From Phenylobacterium aquaticum (GTDB taxonomy: Bacteria; Pseudomonadota; Alphaproteobacteria; Caulobacterales; Caulobacteraceae): DNA of 64,000 bases. Position numbers and translations under genes: made by a program. Below, piece by piece: positions 53,736-61,912 of this stretch. The notes under the pieces are model-generated. The model was not told the DNA's origin and made no database searches. It saw only the letters and a list, made by a program, of their open reading frames with translations. Position 1 is the first letter of the stretch; the number at the start of each line of letters is the position of its first letter. The stretch lies in contig NZ_JALDPT010000011.1 in assembly GCF_022695515.1 (NCBI RefSeq), forward strand, positions 1-64,000. Reading direction: 5' to 3'.

Positions 53736-55340
53736 TCAGGACGCCCGGCGCAAGGCCGGACGGCCGCTCGCGGCGACCGCGCCGCTGAGGCGGAACTGGG
53801 CGGTGGCGCGGGCCAGGGCGTCGGCCTCGTTGGCGACGGACTGGGTGGCCGCCGTCGATTCCTCGACCATGGCGGCGTTCTGCTGCGTCGCCTGGTCCAT
53901 CTGATTGATGGCGCCGTTGATCTGGGCCAGGCCTAAGGACTGCTCCTGAGCGGAGGCGGCGATATTGGCGACCAGCTCGTCGATCTCGGCGACCTGACCG
54001 GCGATGATGCGCAGGGCCTCACCGGTGCGGCCGACCAGTTGCACGCCCGATCCCACCTGGGCGGTCGATGTGGAGATCAGGGCCTTGATCTCCTTGGCGG
54101 CCTCGGCGGAGCGCTGGGCCAGGGCGCGGACTTCCGAGGCGACGACGGCGAAGCCCTTGCCCGCCTCGCCGGCCCGCGCCGCCTCGACCCCGGCGTTGAG
54201 GGCCAGCAGATTGGTCTGGAAGGCGATCTCGTCGATGACCCCGATGATCTGGCCGATCTGGCTGGACGAGGCCTCGATCTCGCTCATGGCGGCGACGGCG
54301 TCGGTCACCACCTGGTTGCTCTCCTGGGCGCCCTGGCGGGTGGTGACCACAACTTGCGCCGCGCGCTTGGCGTTGGCCGCCGACTGGCTGATCGTGGCGG
54401 TGATCTGGTCGAGCGCTGCGGCGGTTTCCTCAAGACTGGCGGCCTGGTTCTCCGTGCGCCGCGACAGGGCCGAAGCGGCCTGGTTCAGTTCGCCGATGGC
54501 GCCGTGCATGCCGTCGGTCGAGCCCTTGATGGCGCCGATGGTCTCTTCGAGCTTGCCGATGGCGTTGTTGTAGTCGCGGCGCAGCTTCTCAAACTGCGGG
54601 GCGAAGGCCTGGGTCAGGCGATGGGACAGGTCCCCGCCCGCAAGGCGCTCCAGGCCCTGGGCCAGGGTTTCGGTGACCAGGGCGCGTTCCTCGTCGACGC
54701 TCGCCTGCAGGCGCGCGCGGGCCAGGGAGGCTTCTTCTTCCGCCGCATGGGCGGCCTCGACCTTGACCATGGAGTCCTTGGCCAGCGCCAGCGCTTCCTC
54801 GGCGCGATGCACGGCGCTGTCGGACAGGGCGAACATGCCGACGATGCTTTGCGAGATCCACATCAGGACGGCCGCCTCGGCGATCAGGATCACCGCATGG
54901 ACCAGGACCCGGCCGAGCCCAGCCGCGCCCGGAAACACCGCCGCCGGCAAGAGGAAGCTCAAGGTCAGGTGGTGAACCGCCACCACGGCCGCGCCGGCCA
55001 GGATCACCCGCCAGTCGCAATAGATCACCAGGGCCGCCAGGGCGGCGAAATAGGCCATGTGCATGTCGATCTGCCAGCCATGCCCGCGGAAGGCGGCCAC
55101 CAGCAATGAGACATTGCCCATCATCGCCGCGGCCACCGCCATGCGGCCCGCGGCCCCCTGCTGGTCGCCCGCGCAGATCAGGGTGGCCCCGCCGGCAAGC
55201 ACGGCCGCGCCGATCCCGAGGCCAAGCCATGGGCCCTTCAGGACGAGGGCCGCGACCACCGTCGCCGCCGCCAGCGCCCACAGGACGACACCCAACACGC
55301 GGTTTCCGAACCGACGCTGATCATCAATGGTCTTGAACAT
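53736..55340 (-). CDS. Methyl-accepting chemotaxis protein
   Basis: A 534-residue chemoreceptor with about six N-terminal membrane segments (residues 15-195) instead of a periplasmic ligand domain, so it may sense an intramembrane or energy-related signal. A HAMP-like segment with LAQGLERLAGGDLSHRLTQA follows. The signalling tip is conserved: EIDEIAFQTNLLALNAGVEA and KGFAVVASEVRALAQRSAEA. Methylation-helix pattern SLEETAAALDQITATI is clear. The C-terminus ends RRAS without the NWETF-type tether. ATG 55340 follows GAGGT. Confidence 0.93.
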   Translation of the reverse strand: MFKTIDDQRRFGNRVLGVVLWALAAATVVAALVLKGPWLGLGIGAAVLAGGATLICAGDQQGAAGRMAVAAAMMGNVSLLVAAFRGHGWQIDMHMAYFAALAALVIYCDWRVILAGAAVVAVHHLTLSFLLPAAVFPGAAGLGRVLVHAVILIAEAAVLMWISQSIVGMFALSDSAVHRAEEALALAKDSMVKVEAAHAAEEEASLARARLQASVDEERALVTETLAQGLERLAGGDLSHRLTQAFAPQFEKLRRDYNNAIGKLEETIGAIKGSTDGMHGAIGELNQAASALSRRTENQAASLEETAAALDQITATISQSAANAKRAAQVVVTTRQGAQESNQVVTDAVAAMSEIEASSSQIGQIIGVIDEIAFQTNLLALNAGVEAARAGEAGKGFAVVASEVRALAQRSAEAAKEIKALISTSTAQVGSGVQLVGRTGEALRIIAGQVAEIDELVANIAASAQEQSLGLAQINGAINQMDQATQQNAAMVEESTAATQSVANEADALARATAQFRLSGAVAASGRPALRRAS

Positions 55341-55400
55341 GGGAACCTCACCAGGCCGCGCGCCACGGTCGCACCCAACCCACAATAGGGCCCAGCGCAC

Positions 55401-55778
55401 TCAAGGATCAGAAGTCCGCTGATATGGTTTCCGATAGGTTGACGCACTCAAAATGAGGCAACCCAAAATCGTCGCATACCCAGGGTGAAGCATAGACCCC
55501 GAGTACGACTTCAGGTCGCCTTAACGAGCCCACTCGGCGTGGCGACGCGGCGCCGTCTGTCATGATCGCCCCGATCATCTGGATGCCCGTAAGCGCAAAG
55601 ATCGATCGACACGCCACAAGGCCGCACCTCCGCGCCACGGACGCGACCGAGCGATTGTCCGCAGGCCTAAAATGAAGACGGCAGGATCCGACGGGCGGCA
55701 CGCGAGCTCAATGGGATCGGTCGAATTCGGCCGGGTCTTTCGAAGCCCTCGCGACTTGAGGCCCCCGGGAGCGTCTTT
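55401..55778. other. Intergenic region without a convincing gene
   Basis: About 380 bases between the chemoreceptor start and the TA control region. Base composition is more AT-rich than the surroundings. A short open frame on the minus strand (55408-55701) has no family features and is not called. The chemoreceptor promoter must lie at the left end. Confidence 0.5.
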
Positions 55779-55828
55779 CGTTTATTTCGATAATTGCGTT
55801 TATTTCGAATATGGGCTATATAGCCCAT
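55779..55828 (+). promoter_or_regulatory. Toxin-antitoxin operator: direct repeats and palindrome
   Basis: The 12-base repeat CGTTTATTTCGA occurs at 55779-55790 and again at 55797-55808 (period 18). It is followed by an 18-base perfect palindrome, ATGGGCTATATAGCCCAT, at 55811-55828. The block ends 19 bases before the antitoxin ATG. It is AT-rich and arranged like an autoregulated TA promoter. Confidence 0.72.
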
Positions 55829-55847
55829 CTAACCGGGAGCCATCTCA

Positions 55848-56309
55848 ATGACCCTTCCATCGTTCGCCGAGGCGTTCGGCGATCGGTTGCCCTCCGCCGA
55901 TGAACGGGCCGCGGCCAATCAACTGCGTCAAATTCTAGCCGCGCAATGCGCCCCGGCTACCGACCAACGGCTCCGCATCTTGGATGAAGAAAATAGGTCT
56001 GCGGAGATCGTTCTCACACCGGGCCTTTCTCATCTTCTGATGGAGTTATTGCGCCACGTCGGTCGGGGCGACGCGGTAACTCTCGTGCCTGTGAGCCAGA
56101 TGCTCACAACGCAACAAGCGGCTGATATATTGAATGTTTCTCGCCCCCACCTCGTTTCCTTATTGGATCGAGGGCAAATCCAGCACGATCTGGTCGGGCG
56201 ACATAGACGCATAAAGGCCGAGCATCTCTTCGATTATAAGAGAAGGCGGGACGCTCAGCGAGCCAAGTCCCTCGCCGACCTGGCGGAGTTGGACGCGGAG
56301 CATCTTTGA
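55848..56309 (+). CDS. Antitoxin with excisionase-type HTH
   Basis: A 153-residue antitoxin candidate. The N-terminal half is a helical stretch; the C-terminal half is an excisionase/MerR-type HTH, visible in MLTTQQAADILNVSRPHLVSLLDRGQIQ (residues 85-112) and the wing-like VGRHRRIKAEHLFDYKR. This architecture is typical of antitoxins partnered with PIN-domain toxins. The gene begins at ATG 55848 behind CCGGGAGCC. The palindromic control block is just upstream. Confidence 0.82.
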   Translation: MTLPSFAEAFGDRLPSADERAAANQLRQILAAQCAPATDQRLRILDEENRSAEIVLTPGLSHLLMELLRHVGRGDAVTLVPVSQMLTTQQAADILNVSRPHLVSLLDRGQIQHDLVGRHRRIKAEHLFDYKRRRDAQRAKSLADLAELDAEHL

Positions 56310-56312
56310 GGC

Positions 56313-56903
56313 GTGTTCGCGAACAGATTTACAGCCATCGTTGATGCTTGTTCGCTGGCGAACGCTCTGAGGCGGAACTTGCTTCTAACTTTAGCGGAGG
56401 CGGAATTCTTTCGCCTTCGCTGGTCTGCCCCCATCCTCGCGGAGACTGAACTCGCGATCGAGAAAATTCTCGCCAAGAAGGGCGTACTGGACGCCCCCGA
56501 ACGCGCCAAGAAAGCCCGGGCGAGCATGGAGTCGGCATTCGAAGAGGCTTGCGTTGCTGACTTTGGCGCATTGCTCTCAATCTGCGTCGATCTACCCGAC
56601 CCCAAAGATGCTCATGTCGTCGCAGCAGCTCTTAAAACGCAGGCCGCGTTGATCGTCACGGAAAACCTGAAGGACTTCCCCCAAAACCTGCTTAGTCCAC
56701 TCAATATTGAGGCAAAGTCGGCGGATGCTTTCATTGCCGATACGCTGGCGCTCGACATCGGCCGCGGCGTCGCCGCCGTCAGGCGAATGCGGGAACGTTT
56801 TAAGAGACCTGAAATCACCGCCGAAAGCCTTCTCCTAGACATGGAGGCTCAGGGTTTGACCGCAACGGTCGATATTTTGCGACCCCACGTCCAATCGCTT
56901 TAG
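56313..56903 (+). CDS. PIN-domain toxin
   Basis: A 196-residue PIN-domain protein, starting with GTG 56313, three bases after the antitoxin stop. Acidic residues fit a PIN active site: D11 in AIVDACSLAN, E44 or E46 in ILAETEL, D99 in PDPKDAHVVAAA and the N-L-K-D-F-P turn at 118-123. The C-terminal 65 residues form an extra domain. It probably cuts RNA when freed from the antitoxin. The gene has lower GC and different codon usage than most neighbours, which suggests transfer. Confidence 0.85.
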   Translation: MFANRFTAIVDACSLANALRRNLLLTLAEAEFFRLRWSAPILAETELAIEKILAKKGVLDAPERAKKARASMESAFEEACVADFGALLSICVDLPDPKDAHVVAAALKTQAALIVTENLKDFPQNLLSPLNIEAKSADAFIADTLALDIGRGVAAVRRMRERFKRPEITAESLLLDMEAQGLTATVDILRPHVQSL

Positions 56904-57028
56904 CCCCAAGCGCATGGACATGTCGGGTGACACCACAGGCGCAGCTGTGGCGAGCAAGCCCACCCGCCGATGCGCCTGTGACGCCTCGGGCCGCAACCTG
57001 CTTCTGTAACGCCCCTCGCGATACGAGA

Positions 57029-59176
57029 TCACCTCGGGGGAGTTACGGTGACCACGGTGACCGAACTGGCCGGCAGGACCAACTCTCCGGTCCATCGATC
57101 AAGCCTACGGCGTTCCGGCGGCAGATCCCGCCCGGGATGGCTGGCGACCCCGTCGGAGATCCAGCTGTACTGGGCCGGCGAATACTGGACGACCTGCGCG
57201 GCGCCGTGGAGGGGCGCGGACGCGGCGGATCCCGGTCGGACGGCGCCGAGCGCGACCTGGGCGGGGGCTTCGGCGTCGCGATTGACGAGCAGCAGGCTCA
57301 CCTTGCCGTCCGGCCGCACCAAGCCATAGGCGGTGACCGCCCCCTCCCCGCCCACGACCGTCGTGGCGTAGAGCCGATGGGGCCGCGCGCCCGCCTGCAT
57401 CCAGTCGCCCGACAGCATGCGCGCGGTGAAGTAGGAGGGCATGGGGTCCTTGGCCTGACCGTCCGGATCGGCCTGGAACAGCATCATGTTGCCGAAGCCG
57501 GCGCAGGCCTGATGCTGGTTCATCGGCACATTGGGCGGATAGCCGAAGAGGTAGGCCGTCTGGCCGCCTTCGCTGAGGAATTGACCGACGATATCGGCCA
57601 TCAGCAGCGCGCTGGGCATTTCCGACATCGCCCGACCGGAAAAGGCCGAGAAGCCGTATTCCGCGATCACCAGCGGCGGCTTGGCCGGGGCGGCGTCGGC
57701 GCGGAGCTGGGCGATCACCCGGCGCATCAGCCGGCTCTGGTCCCTAAGCTTGGCGGGGATGTCGCCGCAGATGTCGTCGAAGGGATAGTGCTCGAAGGAC
57801 AGGAACTGCAGATCGTCCAGCCGGGCGCGGCTGCGCAGATAGGTCACGAACCGCCGTGTCCAGGAGGGCGTCTCGCCGGGCAGCATATAGGCCTCAGTGA
57901 AGCCGCTCTGCAGGCTGGGGCCGCCCAGCTCCAGGGCCGGATCAATGGCCCGGATCGCCTTGGCGACCTGCAGATAGAGGGCGCCATAGTCGCGCGGGTC
58001 GCCGTACTGGCCGTCCGGCTCCTCGCCCAGCTCGATCTGGCGGATGGGATAGCCGCGGCGCTTCAGGTAGCGGATCTCGGCGGCGGCGTTCTCGGGATTG
58101 TCGAACAGCACGCTGACCGGCGTCAGCATCGGCAGGCCGTTGGTCAGGCCGCTTGAGAACATGCGGTCGAAGCCGGTCTCTTCCAGGTCGACATCGCGGT
58201 CGATGGCCCGGTGCCAGGGATCGGTGGAGGACACGTGGGTCTGGGTCTGGCCGGTGTGGGACGGCGCGTGCCGGACAAGGTCGTGGAATTGGCCGTCGGC
58301 GCCCCACCGGCCCACGCCGACCTCCCGCACGGCATAGCCTAGGCGGTCGCGCACGTCGGTCGCCCCCGCCGGGGCGGTTCCCGAGGCCGCCTCCAGCAGC
58401 ACGCGGACATAACGAACGGGCATGGTCGCCGGGCCCAGCTTCAGCCGCACGGTCCCGCCATGGCCATCGGTCACCGTCCCGTGCGGAAAGGTCACCCAGC
58501 GGCCGGTCGGGTCGTAGTCGTTGGCCCCGGTCCAGTACTGAACCTGGTAGCGCGTGGCATAGGGCTCGCCCCAGGCGATCTCAATCCCGTCGACGGGGGT
58601 CGTATCGTCGAGGGTGACCACGAGCCACTGCGGCCGGGCCTCGGCCTCGCCGGTATAGCTCAGATCCAGATAGGGATTGGATTTCCAGAAGGTCGCGAGG
58701 TCCCCGTCCGTCAGGCGGGAATAGTCATTGTTGTTGGCGTTATCGATCGTGTCGCCGCGCCGGGGCAGTTTGTAGCCCCAGGAGGTCAGGATCGGCTGGG
58801 TCTGGCGGTCGTCGCCCACCCAGTAGCCCTGGGCGTGGGCGGGATCGCTCCAGGTCCCCTCACCGCCCCAATGCCAGGCCTCGATGCCCAGCTCGGTCCT
58901 CAGTCGGTAGGTCAGGGGCTTGAGCCCGGCCGAGCGCATGCGGGCGACGTTGTGACCCGAAAACAGCCGGTCGATGTCGCCCCGCTGGGCGCCGTCGATC
59001 CCCGCCCCCATCGCCTTGTCCGGCGAGGTGGTGTTGCGCAGCGCCGCGGGGCGCAGGTCAATCGTCACCTTAACTGGCGTCTGCGCCGCCGCGGCGCCCG
59101 CCAGGCCTAGGGCCAGCAGCGGCGCGATCCACACCGCCGGGCGCTTGGACATGCATCGATCTGGGAGGGTCGTCAT
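57029..59176 (-). CDS. Secreted glycoside hydrolase with F5/8-type insert
   Basis: A 715-residue secreted protein. A signal peptide (about 8-32) is followed by a region resembling an F5/8-type-C (discoidin-like) carbohydrate-binding fold (about 145-290, DGDLATFWKSNPYLDLSY to YVRVLLEAASG). The catalytic barrel is later: ELGEEPDGQYG (E385/E386, likely acid/base) and IAEYGFSAF (E506, likely nucleophile), the arrangement of clan GH-A retaining enzymes such as GH39. The last domain (about 600-715) is beta-rich. It is an orphan with no adjacent transporter or regulator. ATG 59176 is favoured; ATG 59152 is an alternative. Confidence 0.8.
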   Translation of the reverse strand: MTTLPDRCMSKRPAVWIAPLLALGLAGAAAAQTPVKVTIDLRPAALRNTTSPDKAMGAGIDGAQRGDIDRLFSGHNVARMRSAGLKPLTYRLRTELGIEAWHWGGEGTWSDPAHAQGYWVGDDRQTQPILTSWGYKLPRRGDTIDNANNNDYSRLTDGDLATFWKSNPYLDLSYTGEAEARPQWLVVTLDDTTPVDGIEIAWGEPYATRYQVQYWTGANDYDPTGRWVTFPHGTVTDGHGGTVRLKLGPATMPVRYVRVLLEAASGTAPAGATDVRDRLGYAVREVGVGRWGADGQFHDLVRHAPSHTGQTQTHVSSTDPWHRAIDRDVDLEETGFDRMFSSGLTNGLPMLTPVSVLFDNPENAAAEIRYLKRRGYPIRQIELGEEPDGQYGDPRDYGALYLQVAKAIRAIDPALELGGPSLQSGFTEAYMLPGETPSWTRRFVTYLRSRARLDDLQFLSFEHYPFDDICGDIPAKLRDQSRLMRRVIAQLRADAAPAKPPLVIAEYGFSAFSGRAMSEMPSALLMADIVGQFLSEGGQTAYLFGYPPNVPMNQHQACAGFGNMMLFQADPDGQAKDPMPSYFTARMLSGDWMQAGARPHRLYATTVVGGEGAVTAYGLVRPDGKVSLLLVNRDAEAPAQVALGAVRPGSAASAPLHGAAQVVQYSPAQYSWISDGVASHPGRDLPPERRRLDRWTGELVLPASSVTVVTVTPPR

Positions 59177-59415
59177 GCGGAAGGGTCCTCGGCGAGCCCG
59201 TGATCCGACCAGTCCCCTCTCAGGTCAAGGCGGCGCCGGCGCTCGACGCCTCGAAATACGCCGTCCATGAGGTCCCAGATGGTCTGGGATTTACCCGTGC
59301 TGGGCCGGAGGCTTCGGTCGATGAGCGTGGCGTTTTCGATTTGTGGCAAAGCGCACGGTTGGCGGCTCCGCCTGGAAGGCTTCATCCAGGAGCCAATCGA
59401 TGGTCATGATCCGGC

Positions 59416-60813
59416 TCATGCCCCGCTTCTATCCGATCGCCGGAGCGCAAAAGCCACGGCCGACACCAAGTCATTCTCAGGGTGGAAGCCAACGTCATGG
59501 AGGTCGTGCAGGATGGCCTCGAAGTCGCGGTGACTGACCGGCACGGTTTCGCTCAATTGCGCCAGGCCTTCAATCTTCGCTGCTAGGTTCTCGATGGCGT
59601 GCTGGCGGTCGGCGACCTCCTCAGGACTCGGCATCTGAGCGCCTTCCCAGGCGGGTATGGCGGAATGGGCGCGCGTGTAAGCGCTAACTGCGCGTAGCGC
59701 ATCGGCAGGTGCGACGATGAGTGAATAGCTCGTGCTGCGCCCCCCGCCAGCATCTTTGACGAAGATGCGTCGCCGAACGAGATCGTCAATGTCGCGCAGC
59801 GCGGTGTCGGTGGAGGTCTTTGCAATCTTGGCCCATTTCGACGTCGTCATCTTGCCCTCGAAACCGTCAAGGAGGCGGTTGATCACGACCGTCTGGCGTT
59901 CATTTAGGGGCTGGCCGGCCATGGCCTTCCAGAAGCGGGCTTTTCGCAGGACATTGGCGAGAAGCGCTTCGGCGCCATCGAAGGCGCGCTCTAAACATTC
60001 CAGGAACCATAGAAGCCACTTGGTGATATCGAGATCGCCCTTTTGGGTGGCTTCCAGCATGTCGTAATAGGCGTTCCGTTCGATCCGGATTTGACCCGAC
60101 ATGCTGTAAAACCGCTGTGAGCTTTGCTCCGAGCGGGCCAAGGCCAGGTCGGCGATGGCACGCGCGATCCGCCCGTTGCCATCATCGAACGGATGAATGG
60201 TGACGAACCACAGATGTGCGATCGCTGCCCGCATGATGGGGTCGATTGGCGTATCCCCAGCAAACCAGTCCAGGAAGGCGCGCATCTCATTAGCAAGCCG
60301 ATCTGCGCTCGGCGCTTCATAGTGGACGCGCTCGCGGCCAATTGGGCCCGACACCACCTGCATGGGTCCTGAGGACGCGTCTCGCCAGGCGCCGACAATG
60401 ATTTTCGACATCCCGCTGCGCCCGGTTGGAAACAGGGCTGCGTGCCAGGCGAAAAGCCTCTCATCCGTGAGGGGCGCTCGATAATTCTGCGTGGCGTCCA
60501 GCATCATTTCGACAACGCCTTCGACGTTGCGATCAGCAGGTGCGAGCGCGCCGATATCCATGCCGAGGCGGCGAGCGATTGAGGATCGAACCTGCTCCTT
60601 ATCGAGGAGCTCGCCTTCAATCTCACTGGACTTGAGGACGTCCTCGGTGAGGGTTGCAAGAACGGCCTCTGCACGCTGTTGGAACCCGAGGGCTTCCATG
60701 CGGCCAAGCAGCTTACCTTGGCGCAAACGAACTCTGGCGAGGGGCTCTTGCAGGCGCTTCTGATCCCACCTCAGATTGGGCCAACCCTCTTGTTGGTAAA
60801 TGTAGATCGTCAC
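59416..60813 (-). CDS. Class II Fic domain protein (DUF4172 N-terminus)
   Basis: A 465-residue Fic protein. The catalytic motif HPFDDGNGRIAR (207-218) is intact, so AMP transfer (or related nucleotide transfer) to a target protein is expected. The inhibitory helix motif S-x3-E-G (62-67, SSEIEG) is in the N-terminal domain, defining class II autoinhibition. A DUF4172-like N-terminus starts at MTIYIYQQEGW. After the Fic core a winged-helix segment lies near 320-360. It starts at GTG 60813, which sits inside a 14-bp inverted repeat, with AGGAG before it. Confidence 0.9.
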   Translation of the reverse strand: MTIYIYQQEGWPNLRWDQKRLQEPLARVRLRQGKLLGRMEALGFQQRAEAVLATLTEDVLKSSEIEGELLDKEQVRSSIARRLGMDIGALAPADRNVEGVVEMMLDATQNYRAPLTDERLFAWHAALFPTGRSGMSKIIVGAWRDASSGPMQVVSGPIGRERVHYEAPSADRLANEMRAFLDWFAGDTPIDPIMRAAIAHLWFVTIHPFDDGNGRIARAIADLALARSEQSSQRFYSMSGQIRIERNAYYDMLEATQKGDLDITKWLLWFLECLERAFDGAEALLANVLRKARFWKAMAGQPLNERQTVVINRLLDGFEGKMTTSKWAKIAKTSTDTALRDIDDLVRRRIFVKDAGGGRSTSYSLIVAPADALRAVSAYTRAHSAIPAWEGAQMPSPEEVADRQHAIENLAAKIEGLAQLSETVPVSHRDFEAILHDLHDVGFHPENDLVSAVAFALRRSDRSGA

Positions 60814-60843
60814 AATCGCCGCTCCTGATGCGGCGATTGTGAC
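60809..60843 (-). promoter_or_regulatory. Perfect 14-bp inverted repeat over the fic start
   Basis: GTCACAATCGCCGC (60809-60822) and GCGGCGATTGTGAC (60830-60843), 7-base loop. Read on the minus strand, the 3' arm contains the fic GTG start and the loop contains the AGGA of the ribosome site. In RNA, this hairpin would occlude the start codon; in DNA, it could be an operator. Confidence 0.8.
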
Positions 60844-60846
60844 GAA

Positions 60847-60912
60847 TATTCACCGCAAGGGCAAGGATATTTACCGCAATAAATGCGGTGAATAATCGCT
60901 CCATTCACCGCA
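60847..60912. repeat. Four iterated TATTYACCGCA sites upstream of fic
   Basis: TATTCACCGCA at 60847, TATTTACCGCA at 60868, the inverse TGCGGTGAATA at 60884-60894, and ATTCACCGCA at 60903-60912. Copies 1 and 2 are 21 bases apart (two helical turns). They lie just upstream of the fic start and are likely binding sites for a regulator, perhaps the Fic protein's winged-helix part. Confidence 0.75.
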
Positions 60913-61219
60913 GATCCCAAATCTCGCGACAGGACGCCGAGGGCTAGAGACGCCATGCGCCAAAGGCGAAGGTTCGGCAGAAATAGCCCGAGCCGGGCGT
61001 ATCCAACGTCTCTCTCGACATTCCGACCCTACGTGCGCCCTCTAGTGGCGATCCGTCACGGGTAGGATCACGGCGCGTCCGAAACTGGGCTCATTGAACG
61101 CGGGTCCCGCGCGCGCCCTTACCTACCGCGGGATGTCCAACGCATTCAGGGAATTGTCCCACATCGAAGGGATTCGTGACTTTACGGGGCAATCGATCTG
61201 CCCGCGCGCCGTGTGCGGC
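60913..61219. other. Intergenic region between fic and the heptose operon
   Basis: About 300 bases with no convincing gene on either strand. Right-hand end is the 3' flank of the HddC-like gene; left-hand end is the fic control region. Several short GC-rich inverted repeats occur. No T-tract terminator was found. Confidence 0.5.
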
Positions 61220-61912
61220 TCAGCGCCGCAGCAGGTCCTGGGCGGCGGCGAAACTGTCCGGGACGCCGATGTCGATGAAGTCGCCGGCGAACACCTCACC
61301 CCCCAACCGCCCCCCCGCCGCGGCCTGCGGCAGGAGGTCGGCCTCCAGCGACCAGGCGCCGGTCCGGTCCGGCAGGGCCGCCTTTTCGATGCGATAGACC
61401 CCGCCATTGATCAGGCCGGGCGTCGCGGCGCCGGTGCGGGATTTAAAGGCCAGGACACGCCCCGCCTCCAGCACGGCCGTCTCATAACGGTCGGCGTGCG
61501 TGATCTGGCGCAGGGCCATGACGACGGGGGTGTCGGCGCGATCGGCCAGAGCCCGCCAGTCGAAGTCGAACCAGGTGTCGCCATTGGCGAGCAGGAAGGC
61601 GTCGTCCAGCCGGTCAAGGGCCTGGATCAGGGCGCCGCCCGTTCCCAGGGGTTGGGGCTCGACGATCACCTCGATCGAGAGGCCAAGCCGCTCGGCGACG
61701 CGGTCACGGGCGAGCCAGGTCTCCAGCACCTCGGCGCGGAACCCCGCCAGCAGCAGCACCTGGCGAAAGCCGTGCCCGGCGGCCTTGGCCAGCAGGTGTT
61801 CGAGGAACGGCTTGCCGGCGACCTCCAGCATCGGCTTCGGCGTCTGGGCGGTCAGGTCGCCGAGCCGGGTTCCGAGGCCGCCGACCAGCAGCACGCACTG
61901 GGTGACGCTCAC
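61220..61912 (-). CDS. Nucleotidyltransferase (HddC-like, heptose-1-phosphate guanylyltransferase)
   Basis: A 230-residue sugar-nucleotide transferase. The N-terminal signature is VLLVGGLGTRLGDLT, then PKPMLEVAGKPFLEHLL; NGDTWFDFDW holds the metal-binding Asp, and the end has EVFAGDFIDIGVP. It resembles HddC, which forms GDP-D-glycero-alpha-D-manno-heptose, though other nucleotidyltransferases (RmlA/GlmU-like) share motifs. It starts with GTG 61912 overlapping the HddA-like stop (GTGA). Confidence 0.85.
   Translation of the reverse strand: MSVTQCVLLVGGLGTRLGDLTAQTPKPMLEVAGKPFLEHLLAKAAGHGFRQVLLLAGFRAEVLETWLARDRVAERLGLSIEVIVEPQPLGTGGALIQALDRLDDAFLLANGDTWFDFDWRALADRADTPVVMALRQITHADRYETAVLEAGRVLAFKSRTGAATPGLINGGVYRIEKAALPDRTGAWSLEADLLPQAAAGGRLGGEVFAGDFIDIGVPDSFAAAQDLLRR

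Noticed and set aside
55408..55701. 97-residue minus-strand open frame between the chemoreceptor and the TA genes
   Set aside because: No family features, no good ribosome site and no conserved-looking pattern.
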